Of a stretch of DNA of 10,428 nt, positions 1-6,499 are shown piece by piece. Source of the stretch: Bacteroidales bacterium UBA4284 (GTDB taxonomy: Bacteria; Bacteroidota; Bacteroidia; Bacteroidales; UBA932); NCBI GenBank assembly GCA_002395925.1, contig DGVM01000119.1:1-10428 (forward strand). Reading direction: 5' to 3'. The number at the start of each line of letters is the position of its first letter. Position 1 is the stretch's first letter. A program made the position numbers and the translations under genes. The notes beneath the pieces were generated by a model. It worked only from the letters and a program-made list of their open reading frames with translations. It did not search any database and was not told where the DNA came from.

Positions 1-492
1 CGCTACATCAAGATATTCACCATGCTCGACCGCCAGACCATCGAGACCGCGGTAGCAGCCCACCGGCAGGCACCCGAAAGGCGTGAGCTTCAGAAGCTTC
101 TCGCCCGCGAGGTCACCGTCATGGTCCACGGGCAGCAGGAGTACGAGAACGCAGTAAAGGCTTCCGGCATACTGTTCGGCAAGGCCACCGCAGACGACCT
201 GCGCAGCCTGGACGAAAAGACCTTCCTGGACGTGTTCGACGGAGTACCCGCCTTCGAAATCAATCGCAGCGACCTCCCCATCTCCATCCTGGACGCCCTC
301 GCGGTCAACACCTCGATATTCCCGTCCAAGGGTGAGGCACGCAAAATGATACAGAACAACGGCCTGAGCATTAACAAGGAAAAGTTTACCGACGCTTCCG
401 GGCAGCTCACCGAGAACGATATCATCGACGGCAAATACATACTCGCCCAGAAAGGCAAGAAGGACTATTACATCATAAAGATCAATGGATAG
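1..492 (+). CDS. tyrS: Tyrosyl-tRNA synthetase, C-terminal part (5' end outside window)
   Basis: Class I aminoacyl-tRNA synthetase that charges tRNA-Tyr with tyrosine in the cytoplasm. Only the last 163 codons are present; the frame is open to the left edge, so the Met codon at 22 is internal and not a start. What remains begins with the YIKIFTML stretch that follows the catalytic domain. Next come a helical anticodon-recognition region (including REVTVMVHG) and a C-terminal S4-like RNA-binding domain, roughly from INRSDLPISI to the end, with the typical PSKGEARKMI and KGKKDYYIIKI segments. The order and ending match full-length bacterial TyrRS. The HIGH and KMSKS motifs would lie left of the window and cannot be checked. 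The last codons overlap the start of rbfA by 8 bp, so the two are likely co-transcribed and coupled. Confidence 0.95.
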   Translation, partial: RYIKIFTMLDRQTIETAVAAHRQAPERRELQKLLAREVTVMVHGQQEYENAVKASGILFGKATADDLRSLDEKTFLDVFDGVPAFEINRSDLPISILDALAVNTSIFPSKGEARKMIQNNGLSINKEKFTDASGQLTENDIIDGKYILAQKGKKDYYIIKING

Positions 493-835
493 CAAACCTG
501 CAGGCACACGTCAGCTCAAAGTTGCGCGCGAGCTCCAGAGAGACCTCGCCGAAATCATCCGCAGCAAGGGCATGGCGGCATGGAACGGAGCCATGGTTTC
601 CGTCAGCGAGGTGCGCATAAGCCCCGACCTGTCGGTGGCCAAAGTATTCGTGAGCATCTTCCCTTCCGACAAGCAGGCAGGCGTGATGAGACTCCTGGAA
701 GAGAATAAGAAGTCCCTGAGGGGAGAGCTTGGGCGGAAGGTCGCAAGCCAGCTGCGCATCGTTCCCGAGATTGACTTCATGCTCGACACCTCCCTCGACT
801 ATGCGGCACACATAGAAGAGCTTCTCAAAAAATGA
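485..835 (+). CDS. rbfA: 30S ribosome-binding factor A
   Basis: RbfA binds immature 30S subunits and helps 16S rRNA 5'-end processing and late assembly, notably in the cold. The product is 116 aa, the usual length, and forms a single KH-like domain. Visible family features are the N-terminal helix with RQLKVARELQRDLAEII (residues 9-25), the central VSVSEVRISPDLSVAKVFVS strand-turn-strand (about 38-57) and the ending LRIVPEIDFMLDTSLDYAAHIEELL (90-114). The ATG lies inside the last codons of tyrS (8 bp overlap) and the TGA overlaps the next ATG as ATGA, which points to reinitiation coupling. A ribosome-assembly factor after a tRNA synthetase suggests a translation-linked transcript. The identification rests on remembered family sequence and is strong. 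Confidence 0.94.
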   Translation: MDSKPAGTRQLKVARELQRDLAEIIRSKGMAAWNGAMVSVSEVRISPDLSVAKVFVSIFPSDKQAGVMRLLEENKKSLRGELGRKVASQLRIVPEIDFMLDTSLDYAAHIEELLKK

Positions 836-2049
836 ACGTTCCGCTGTTCATAGCACTCAGGTACCTGTTTGCCCGGAAGTCTCACAACGTCATAAATGTC
901 ATTTCGGCAATCAGCGCCGCCGGCCTCGCAATAGGCACGGCGGCACTTGTGCTTATCCTCAGCGTGTACAACGGCTTCGACGCCATAGTCGCCGGCAATG
1001 TCGGCGACCTCAGCCCCGACCTGCTGATGACAGCCCCGGACGGTGCGGCCCGCTTCGTCCCCGACACCATTCTGGTGGACCGGATGGCCTCGGACAGCCG
1101 AGTGAGAAACGTCCGCTACACCCTGGAAGACAACGTTTTCCTTACATATTCCGATATGCAGGGAATAGCCCGGGCAAGGGGTGTCGAGGACAGCATGGCA
1201 GAATCGGACAGGATCGCCCGCCACATTTACGAGGGCTCTGCCGCCCTGCATAAAGGGGAGCTGCCCGGTGCCGTGGTGGGTTCCGGACTCGCCCGCAACC
1301 TGGGAATACGCCCCAGGTTCACCAGCCCCATCGTGCTCTACTACCCCGACAGGAGCGGCCGTATCTCAATGAGCAATCCGGCAGCCTCAGCAAGAAGCGA
1401 AAAAGTTTATCCTCAAGGACTTATGAGCATCAGCGCCGACACCGACGCAACTCTTTTGCTCATTCCCCTGCATACGATGCGCTCACTCATGGGCAGCTCC
1501 ACCGAAGAGGTAAGCGGAGTAGAAATCATGCTCAAGGATACTTCGCCTGCCTCGCTGCGGCGTTTCAAGAAAGATTATGCGGCCGACTGCGTTCTGCTCG
1601 ACCGCTATGAGCAGCAGCCCACCCTGTTCAAGATGATGAAGTACGAAAAGGCTGCCGTCTTTCTCATCCTGATATTCGTGGTGCTCATCGTAGCCCTCAA
1701 CATATACGGTTCCCTTTCGATGCTCATCATCGAAAAGAAGGACGACATCGCCACTCTCAAGGCGCTTGGAGCCTCCGACAGACTTGTCAGGAAGGTTTTC
1801 GTACTCGAGGGCTGGCTGATTTCGCTCGCCGGAATGATTGTGGGACTCGTTGCCGGTACGGCTCTGGCTATACTTCAGCAGCAGACCGGACTGGTCAAGA
1901 TGCCGGGCAACTTCCTGGTTGACGCTTACCCCGTATGCGTCAAACCCTTGGACTTGGTGTTCATTGTAGCCGCCGTGGCCGCCATCGGCTTTGTCATCGC
2001 CCTGCTTACGGCAGGAGGCAGAAAAGCTGCTCAGGAGGCGGACAGGTAG
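832..2049 (+). CDS. LolC/LolE-type ABC transporter permease (FtsX family)
   Basis: This 405-aa inner-membrane permease belongs to the FtsX/LolCE family, whose members work with a LolD-like ATPase to release lipoproteins from the inner membrane. The topology is typical: TM1 at about residues 22-45 in the signature ISAISAAGLAIGTAALVLILSVYNGF; a large periplasmic domain (about 50-270); then three C-terminal helices at about 273-300, 325-349 and 373-395. The segment after TM2, LIIEKKDDIATLKALGAS (298-314), is the conserved cytoplasmic coupling region of LolC/E. The start is fixed by the ATGA overlap with rbfA. No ATPase gene is adjacent, so the partner must be elsewhere. I cannot say whether it is LolC-like or LolE-like, and other lipid or lipoprotein substrates remain possible. 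Its 3' end overlaps the convergent ManA-like gene by 19 bp. Confidence 0.88.
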   Translation: MNVPLFIALRYLFARKSHNVINVISAISAAGLAIGTAALVLILSVYNGFDAIVAGNVGDLSPDLLMTAPDGAARFVPDTILVDRMASDSRVRNVRYTLEDNVFLTYSDMQGIARARGVEDSMAESDRIARHIYEGSAALHKGELPGAVVGSGLARNLGIRPRFTSPIVLYYPDRSGRISMSNPAASARSEKVYPQGLMSISADTDATLLLIPLHTMRSLMGSSTEEVSGVEIMLKDTSPASLRRFKKDYAADCVLLDRYEQQPTLFKMMKYEKAAVFLILIFVVLIVALNIYGSLSMLIIEKKDDIATLKALGASDRLVRKVFVLEGWLISLAGMIVGLVAGTALAILQQQTGLVKMPGNFLVDAYPVCVKPLDLVFIVAAVAAIGFVIALLTAGGRKAAQEADR

Positions 2050-2996
2050 CTGTCTTTCTGCTCCCGCACCGGAACGGTTATCTGCAGGAGGGTTGTTCCC
2101 TGCTGTGCCGGGACAAGCACGAAATCCTGACATTCCGCGGGAACCAGCAGCGCCTTACCCCTGTCGATACGATATACCGCCTTGCGGCCAAGTACATCCA
2201 TCTCGAGCATGGCGGTCCCTTTTGTGCATACGTATGCTACAAAGGCATCGGCCTCCCCGGAGACTTTGGCGGGAGCGAACAGGTCGATTTGTTCCACCAC
2301 GAATTCGGGGAAATCGGCAATCCTGCCGCCTGCGTGCGCGAGCTTGCCTTCAAATTTGCGATAATCGATGAAATCCAGCGCATCAACCAGGTTCAACGAT
2401 TCGTCGAACTCATCGGGATGGACCGGCTGGCCCAGGCCGCTCAGGCAGAAATCGAGAGGAGAAGATTCGCTTATCTCGAGAATCTCGAGCCGGCCGGCAG
2501 CCGCATGGGGCGTTCCCGGAGGGATGTGGATATAGCTGCCGCTTACCGCCTCGAAACGCTGCAGCAGGCGCTCGGCACTGCCATCGGAACATGCCGAAAA
2601 CACTTCTGCCGCATCGGTATCCTTGTTCCAGCCGGCGTAGATGACGGCGCCAGGCGATGCCGACAACACATACCAGAGTTTGCGCCGTCCCAGGAAATCG
2701 TAACGCTGCAACGCCGTGTCGGCATCGGGATGCACCCGCAGGGGCATGGTGCCGTCCACGCTTATCCTCTTGATCTGGACCGGGAACTGCCGTCCCCAGA
2801 ATTCGAAGGTATTGTCTCCGACCACCCGGTCGAGATAGGTGTCCATTATTTCGCTGATTGCGTTGCCGGCCAGCCAGCCCTCGCGTATCAGGGAATCGCG
2901 GTAGCCAAGGTCTGCAAGCAGAAATTCGTCCGTGCCCCAGCCATATTCGTCGGCCAGAGTGCAGAAACTGAGAGGATAAAGCTTTTTTTCGTCCAT
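2031..2996 (-). CDS. Class I mannose-6-phosphate isomerase-like cupin protein
   Basis: The 321-aa product resembles type I phosphomannose isomerases, which interconvert mannose-6-phosphate and fructose-6-phosphate using Zn2+. The double-cupin pattern is visible: FPVQIKRISVDGTMPLRVHPD (71-91), LGRRKLWYVLSASPGAVIYAGW (102-123) and SYIHIPPGTPHAAAG (154-168), followed by a second, degenerate cupin half (about 230-312). His89 and His164 occupy expected ligand positions. However, the usual Gln two residues before His89 is Arg87, and the usual Glu of the GKTE-W motif is Lys106. The Arg-bearing TYRVYD-like segment is replaced by SSPLDFCLSG. It may therefore be a sugar-binding or divergent isomerase; Bacteroidota often carry such manA-annotated paralogues. 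I chose the ATG at 2996 over an in-frame Met codon at 3047 because the extra 17 residues (MGKILIFPYFCSTKSAT) are AT-rich leader sequence that contains the promoter motif. The 3' end overlaps the permease gene. Confidence 0.8.
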   Translation of the reverse strand: MDEKKLYPLSFCTLADEYGWGTDEFLLADLGYRDSLIREGWLAGNAISEIMDTYLDRVVGDNTFEFWGRQFPVQIKRISVDGTMPLRVHPDADTALQRYDFLGRRKLWYVLSASPGAVIYAGWNKDTDAAEVFSACSDGSAERLLQRFEAVSGSYIHIPPGTPHAAAGRLEILEISESSPLDFCLSGLGQPVHPDEFDESLNLVDALDFIDYRKFEGKLAHAGGRIADFPEFVVEQIDLFAPAKVSGEADAFVAYVCTKGTAMLEMDVLGRKAVYRIDRGKALLVPAECQDFVLVPAQQGTTLLQITVPVREQKDSYLSAS

Positions 2997-3015
2997 CGTG
3001 GCAGATTTTGTGCTG

Positions 3016-3048
3016 CAAAAATAAGGAAAAATAAGTATCTTGCCCAAA
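3016..3048 (-). promoter_or_regulatory. Predicted Bacteroidota-type promoter of the ManA-like gene
   Basis: Read on the minus strand, TATTTTTG (3023-3016) is a perfect TAnnTTTG -7 element. TTTG at 3048-3045 lies 21 bp upstream as a -33 element. Transcription would start about 10-15 bp before the ATG at 2996. The 67-bp spacer (2997-3063) is shared with the divergent DJ-1 gene, for which only a poor match (TATCTTG, 3036-3042 on the plus strand) is visible. This is a motif match only; such AT-rich spacers can match by chance. Confidence 0.45.
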
Positions 3049-3063
3049 GTTTAAAAGACTATT

Positions 3064-3639
3064 ATGAAAGGCATCAATATTTTTCTCGCGGACGGCTTCG
3101 AAGACATGGAAGCCCTCGCCACCTGCGACGTTCTGCGGCGCGCAGGCCTCCCGGTAGATCTTGTATCCATAAAGAGCGACACTCCCGTAACCAGCTCCCA
3201 CGACGTTGAAATAGATGCCGAATGGGTATTCGAAGACATGGAAACCGGCGGTGGCGGCACCACAGCATCCGACGTGATGATTTTCCCGGGCGGCATGCCC
3301 GGAGCGAGCAGTCTGGCCGGCTGCAAAAAGCTTATCCAGGCCATGAAAGACCACTACAAAGCAGGCGGCACGCTTGCGGCCATCTGCGCTGCACCTGGGC
3401 TGGTGCTCAGTCAGCTCGACAACGTCAAAGACTTGGAATTCACATGCTTCGACGGATTTGAGCAGGCCCTCATAGATAAAGGTGCCGTTTTCACTCCAAA
3501 ACCTGCCGTACGCTGCGGCCGTATCATAACTGGCCGCTCGGCAGGCCACGCCGTAAGCTTCGCCCTGGAAATAGTGGCGGCCCTTGCCCCCGACAGGCTC
3601 GAAGACGTGCGGCACGCCCTCTTCCTCAACACCATTTGA
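3064..3639 (+). CDS. DJ-1/PfpI family protein (YajL/DJ-1-like)
   Basis: A 191-aa cytoplasmic protein of the DJ-1 subfamily, whose members act as redox-sensitive chaperones; a glyoxalase or protein-deglycase activity is reported but debated. The visible landmarks are: ADGFEDMEA near the N-terminus, with Glu16 at the place of human DJ-1 Glu18; SSHDVEID (44-51); the oxyanion-hole segment MIFPGGMPGA (72-81); the nucleophile elbow AAICAAPG (105-112) with Cys108 equivalent to DJ-1 Cys106; TCFDGFEQ (127-134); and ITGRSAGHAVSFAL (155-168). Length and order match YajL/DJ-1 well. The start follows an AT-rich leader without a clear Shine-Dalgarno sequence, as is usual in Bacteroidota. The gene ends 2 bp before the S4-domain gene, so the two almost certainly share a transcript. 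The subfamily call is firm; the biochemical activity is not deducible from sequence. Confidence 0.92.
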   Translation: MKGINIFLADGFEDMEALATCDVLRRAGLPVDLVSIKSDTPVTSSHDVEIDAEWVFEDMETGGGGTTASDVMIFPGGMPGASSLAGCKKLIQAMKDHYKAGGTLAAICAAPGLVLSQLDNVKDLEFTCFDGFEQALIDKGAVFTPKPAVRCGRIITGRSAGHAVSFALEIVAALAPDRLEDVRHALFLNTI

Positions 3640-3641
3640 CC

Positions 3642-4022
3642 ATGGACAGTGTCAGAATCGACAAATACCTGTGGGCCGTACGCGTTTACAAGACCCGCAG
3701 CGAGGCCACCGACGCCTGCAACGGCAACAAGGTGCGCATAGACGGAGTCCCGGCCAAGCCAGGCAAGGCAGTCAAGGCCGGCGACAGCCTGGAGATACAC
3801 AAAGGACCAGCAATCCTAAGCTACAAGGTGCTCCAGCTCAGTTCCAACCGCATGGGCGCCCAGCTCGTGCCGGAATATCTCGAAGACCTTACCCCAGAGA
3901 GCGAAAAGGCCAAGTTCCATGCCCCCCGCGAGACGATAGTGCTGCACCGCGACAAGGGAAGCGGACGCCCCACCAAGAAGGACCGCCGGGAACTGGACGC
4001 TCTTATGGAAATGCTTGACTAA
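3642..4022 (+). CDS. Hsp15-like S4-domain RNA-binding protein
   Basis: This 126-aa basic protein has the S4 fold of the heat-shock protein Hsp15 (HslR/YrfH). In E. coli that protein binds free 50S subunits carrying a stranded peptidyl-tRNA and helps recycle them. The N-terminal S4 domain spans about residues 1-60, with RIDKYLWAVRVYKTRSEATDAC (6-26), NKVRIDGVPAKPGKAVKAGD (29-48) and then a strand ending near LQLSS. The Lys/Arg-rich C-terminus contains GRPTKKDRRELD (108-119), also typical of the family. I chose the ATG at 3642, 2 bp after the DJ-1 stop; a TTG at 3636 would add only two residues and overlap that stop. The TAA shares bases with the stop of the convergent helicase gene. The function is inferred from E. 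coli Hsp15. Confidence 0.88.
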   Translation: MDSVRIDKYLWAVRVYKTRSEATDACNGNKVRIDGVPAKPGKAVKAGDSLEIHKGPAILSYKVLQLSSNRMGAQLVPEYLEDLTPESEKAKFHAPRETIVLHRDKGSGRPTKKDRRELDALMEMLD

Positions 4023-6427
4023 GATTTTGCAGGACGCATTTTTGCGTACTTCAGCAGAAGCAGTTTCTCCCCCAGTTCGTCGAAGCGTACCCGTGCCTTG
4101 AGTTCGGGTACCTTTCCGCTTATTTCCAGTATCTCACCTAATCCGAAGCGGTTATGCTCTATCCGCATGCCGGGCTTGAAGTCAGTCATGGGAGAAGGGA
4201 CGAAGGACGGATCGGTGGGCTGCTGACGGACTTCCGGGCGCCCCGGCCGCTGAGGCTCCTTTGAGACGGCAGATGCCGTCCTGCGCTCATAGGTGACCGC
4301 AGAAGACGCACCGTAGTTGTAACCGGCCTTGGGAGATGCAGAGCCGCCTCCGAAGCGGTCGATACGTCCGCCGCTCCAGCGGCTGCCGAAGCCGCCCCAC
4401 TCATGACGCAGGCCCTCGGAAGAGAAATCTTCGTCTTCGAGAGGATGGTCAAGATACTTGGGATCGATGTCGCGAAGGAAGCGCGAAGGGGCGTTGGACT
4501 CGTGCCTGCCATTGCGCATGCGGGTGCCGGCAAACGACAGTGCCACAGCCTTTTGCGCCCGCGTGACGGCAACGTAGAACAGACGCCTCTCTTCCTCCAG
4601 GTCCTTGAGGCTGGCTGTCATGCTCTGGCTGGGGAAGAGGTTGTCTTCCATTCCGGCGACGAATACGTACGGGAATTCCAGGCCCTTTGCCGAATGTACG
4701 GTCATGAGAGCCACTTTATTGTTTATGTCGTCATCGTCGGGGGTGTCGGCGTTGCTGAGCAGCGAAACGTTCTCCAGAAAATCGTCGAGGGTGAAGGTGT
4801 CTTCGGCGCCCTCGGCTTCGTCGCGGCGGTCCTCCACAAAAGACGCCACGCTGCTGACCAGTTCCTCGATGTTGGCCAGACGGGCCTGCCCTTCGATGGA
4901 CAGATCGGCCCGATATAGCGCCAGAAGGCCGCTTGTCTCGGCTATCTCCTTTGCCAGTTCGAAGGCGTCGGTCACCGGGACCTTGCGGCTGAAGCCGTCT
5001 ATCATCATGCAGAAGGCGCGCAGTTTATCGATTGCAGTCGCACGCAAGCCGGTGGACGCCAGGGACTCGGAGAAAACGGCATCGGCAAGCGTGAGCGAGT
5101 TTGCACCGGCAAAAGTCTCCAGCGCCTTTATCGTAGTGTCGCCTATCGCACGGGCGGGTTTGTTTACCACACGCTTGAAGGATTCGTCGTCCCGGGGATT
5201 CACCGCCAGCTTGAAGTAGGCCATCATGTCCTTTACCTCTGCCCTCTCGAAGAATGAGTTTCCGGAATAAACCTTGTACGGAAGGTTGCGGCGGCGCAGC
5301 TGCTCCTCAAGCGCACGGGACTGGGCGTTGGTACGGTAAAGGATGGCGAAATCCTGATAGAGGGCGCCGTCCTTGCGCATGCGGGACTGGATTTCCGACA
5401 CGATGTCAACCGCCTCGTCCTGCTCGGTATAGGCCTTGATGATGTGGATGGGTTCGCCCTCGCCCGCCTCTGAATAGCAGCGTTTGGGGATGCGCCCGGT
5501 GTTGTGTTCTATTATGGAATTGGCAGCGTCCACAATGTTTGCGGTACTGCGGTAATTGCGCTCCAGGCGGAAGACCTGCGCCTCGGGGTAATCCTTGCGG
5601 AAATTGAGGATATTCTGTATCTGGGCGCCGCGGAATGCGTAAATCGACTGCGAATCGTCGCCTACCACGCAGATGTTGTGATGCTTGGAAGCGAGCTTGC
5701 GCAGGATGAGGTACTGGCTGTAATTGGTGTCCTGATACTCGTCCACCATTATATGGGTGAAGCGGGAGGAGATTTCGGACAGGGCCTCCTGGTTGTTCTT
5801 CAGGAGGATGTTCATGTTTACCAGAATGTCGTCAAAGTCCATCACGCCCGACTGTTTGAGATGCCGCTGGTACAGTTCGTACACATCTACCAGACGGGGC
5901 TTCTTGGCGTAAGCGTCGGCGCGCAACGCATTGGCGTCGGCCCTGTAGCCGCCGACGGTTATGAGGTTGTTCTTGGCGGTGGATATCCTGGCGAGCACGT
6001 CGCGGGGCTTGTAAACGGCATCGTCGAGCCCGAGTTCCTTGATTGCAGCCTTGACGGCCGAAGTGGAATCGCTCTGGTCGTAGATCGTAAAGGTCTTGGG
6101 ATAGCCGAGCGACTCGCTGTAGTCGCGCAGGAAACGGATGAACACGGAGTGGAAGGTCCCCATCACCACCTTGCGGGCTTTCCAGGAGCCTACCATGAGC
6201 GCTATGCGTTCCTTCATCTCTCCGGCTGCCTTTTTGGTAAAGGTAAGTGCGAGTATGCCGGAAGGTTCTACGCCGTGGGCAAGCAGGTTGGCTACCCTGC
6301 TGGTCAGTACCCGTGTCTTGCCGGACCCCGCACCCGCTACAATCAAAACCGGCCCCTGCAGGCACTCGACGGCTTTTTTCTGCTCCTCATTCAAATCAGC
6401 CAGAATGGCGCTCACATTGTTCTCCAT
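4019..6427 (-). CDS. pcrA: UvrD/PcrA-type 3'-5' DNA helicase
   Basis: This 802-aa superfamily 1A helicase unwinds DNA 3' to 5' using ATP in nucleotide-excision repair, recombination control and removal of replication or transcription blocks. All core motifs are present: Walker A AGAGSGKT (31-38); motif Ia ALTFTKKAAGEMKERI (60-75); motif II VDEYQDTN (228-235); motif III VVGDDSQSIYAFRGA (254-268); motif IV NYRST (291-295); motif V TVHSAKGLEF (576-585); and motif VI RRLFYVAVTRAQK (614-626). A low-complexity Gly/Ser/Arg linker (about 667-752) leads to a C-terminal Tudor-like domain (about 753-799: MRIEHNRFGLGEILEISG...), which in PcrA binds RNA polymerase. I chose the ATG at 6427 rather than the in-frame one at 6466, because the added 13 residues fall in the AT-rich spacer and do not look like family sequence. 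It is divergent from nqrA. PcrA and UvrD cannot be told apart firmly; the ending favours PcrA. Confidence 0.95.
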   Translation of the reverse strand: MENNVSAILADLNEEQKKAVECLQGPVLIVAGAGSGKTRVLTSRVANLLAHGVEPSGILALTFTKKAAGEMKERIALMVGSWKARKVVMGTFHSVFIRFLRDYSESLGYPKTFTIYDQSDSTSAVKAAIKELGLDDAVYKPRDVLARISTAKNNLITVGGYRADANALRADAYAKKPRLVDVYELYQRHLKQSGVMDFDDILVNMNILLKNNQEALSEISSRFTHIMVDEYQDTNYSQYLILRKLASKHHNICVVGDDSQSIYAFRGAQIQNILNFRKDYPEAQVFRLERNYRSTANIVDAANSIIEHNTGRIPKRCYSEAGEGEPIHIIKAYTEQDEAVDIVSEIQSRMRKDGALYQDFAILYRTNAQSRALEEQLRRRNLPYKVYSGNSFFERAEVKDMMAYFKLAVNPRDDESFKRVVNKPARAIGDTTIKALETFAGANSLTLADAVFSESLASTGLRATAIDKLRAFCMMIDGFSRKVPVTDAFELAKEIAETSGLLALYRADLSIEGQARLANIEELVSSVASFVEDRRDEAEGAEDTFTLDDFLENVSLLSNADTPDDDDINNKVALMTVHSAKGLEFPYVFVAGMEDNLFPSQSMTASLKDLEEERRLFYVAVTRAQKAVALSFAGTRMRNGRHESNAPSRFLRDIDPKYLDHPLEDEDFSSEGLRHEWGGFGSRWSGGRIDRFGGGSASPKAGYNYGASSAVTYERRTASAVSKEPQRPGRPEVRQQPTDPSFVPSPMTDFKPGMRIEHNRFGLGEILEISGKVPELKARVRFDELGEKLLLLKYAKMRPAKS

Positions 6428-6455
6428 AATGGCGCGAAAATACAAAAAAAAGTGG

Positions 6456-6463
6456 TATATTCG
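6456..6463 (+). promoter_or_regulatory. Possible -7 element for the nqr operon
   Basis: TATATTCG differs by one base from the Bacteroidota TAnnTTTG -7 consensus and would place transcription start about 30 bp before the nqrA ATG. No TTG-type -33 element sits 19-21 bp upstream, so support is weak. It lies in the only spacer (6428-6499, 72 bp) between the helicase and nqrA, so the operon promoter should be in or close to this spacer. Confidence 0.25.
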
Positions 6464-6499
6464 CACCGCGTTTTTGCAAATTATTATAACATCATAAAA

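Noticed and set aside
2041..2057. Small hairpin GACAG-GTAG-CTGTC followed by TTT at the permease stop
   Set aside because: A 5-bp stem with only three T residues lying inside coding sequence of the convergent gene is too weak to call as a terminator.
3036..3042. TATCTTG on the plus strand as a DJ-1 gene promoter
   Set aside because: It matches the -7 motif poorly, and the nearest TTTG is 25 bp upstream, longer than the usual spacing.
1935..3209. Long plus-strand open frame of about 424 codons
   Set aside because: It runs antisense to the ManA-like gene and overlaps the permease and DJ-1 genes. Its translation has no recognisable domain and is rich in Arg, His and Cys, as expected for a shadow of high-GC coding sequence.
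2410..3615. Minus-strand open frame of about 401 codons crossing the ManA-like and DJ-1 genes
   Set aside because: It is out of frame with the ManA-like gene, antisense to the DJ-1 gene, spans a promoter region and shows no family signature.
4034..4047. Inverted repeat ACGCA-TTTT-TGCGT near the helicase 3' end
   Set aside because: The 5-bp stem is short, has no T-run after it, and lies inside the Tudor-domain coding region.
6435..6442. TATTTTCG on the minus strand as a helicase promoter -7 element
   Set aside because: It is one mismatch from consensus, has no -33 partner, and lies so close to the ATG (6427) that the mRNA would be almost leaderless.
5504..6499. Upstream open extension of the nqrA frame
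   Set aside because: It is antisense to the helicase gene, which has all the SF1 motifs. NqrA family similarity begins at MSDIIVLRQG (6500).
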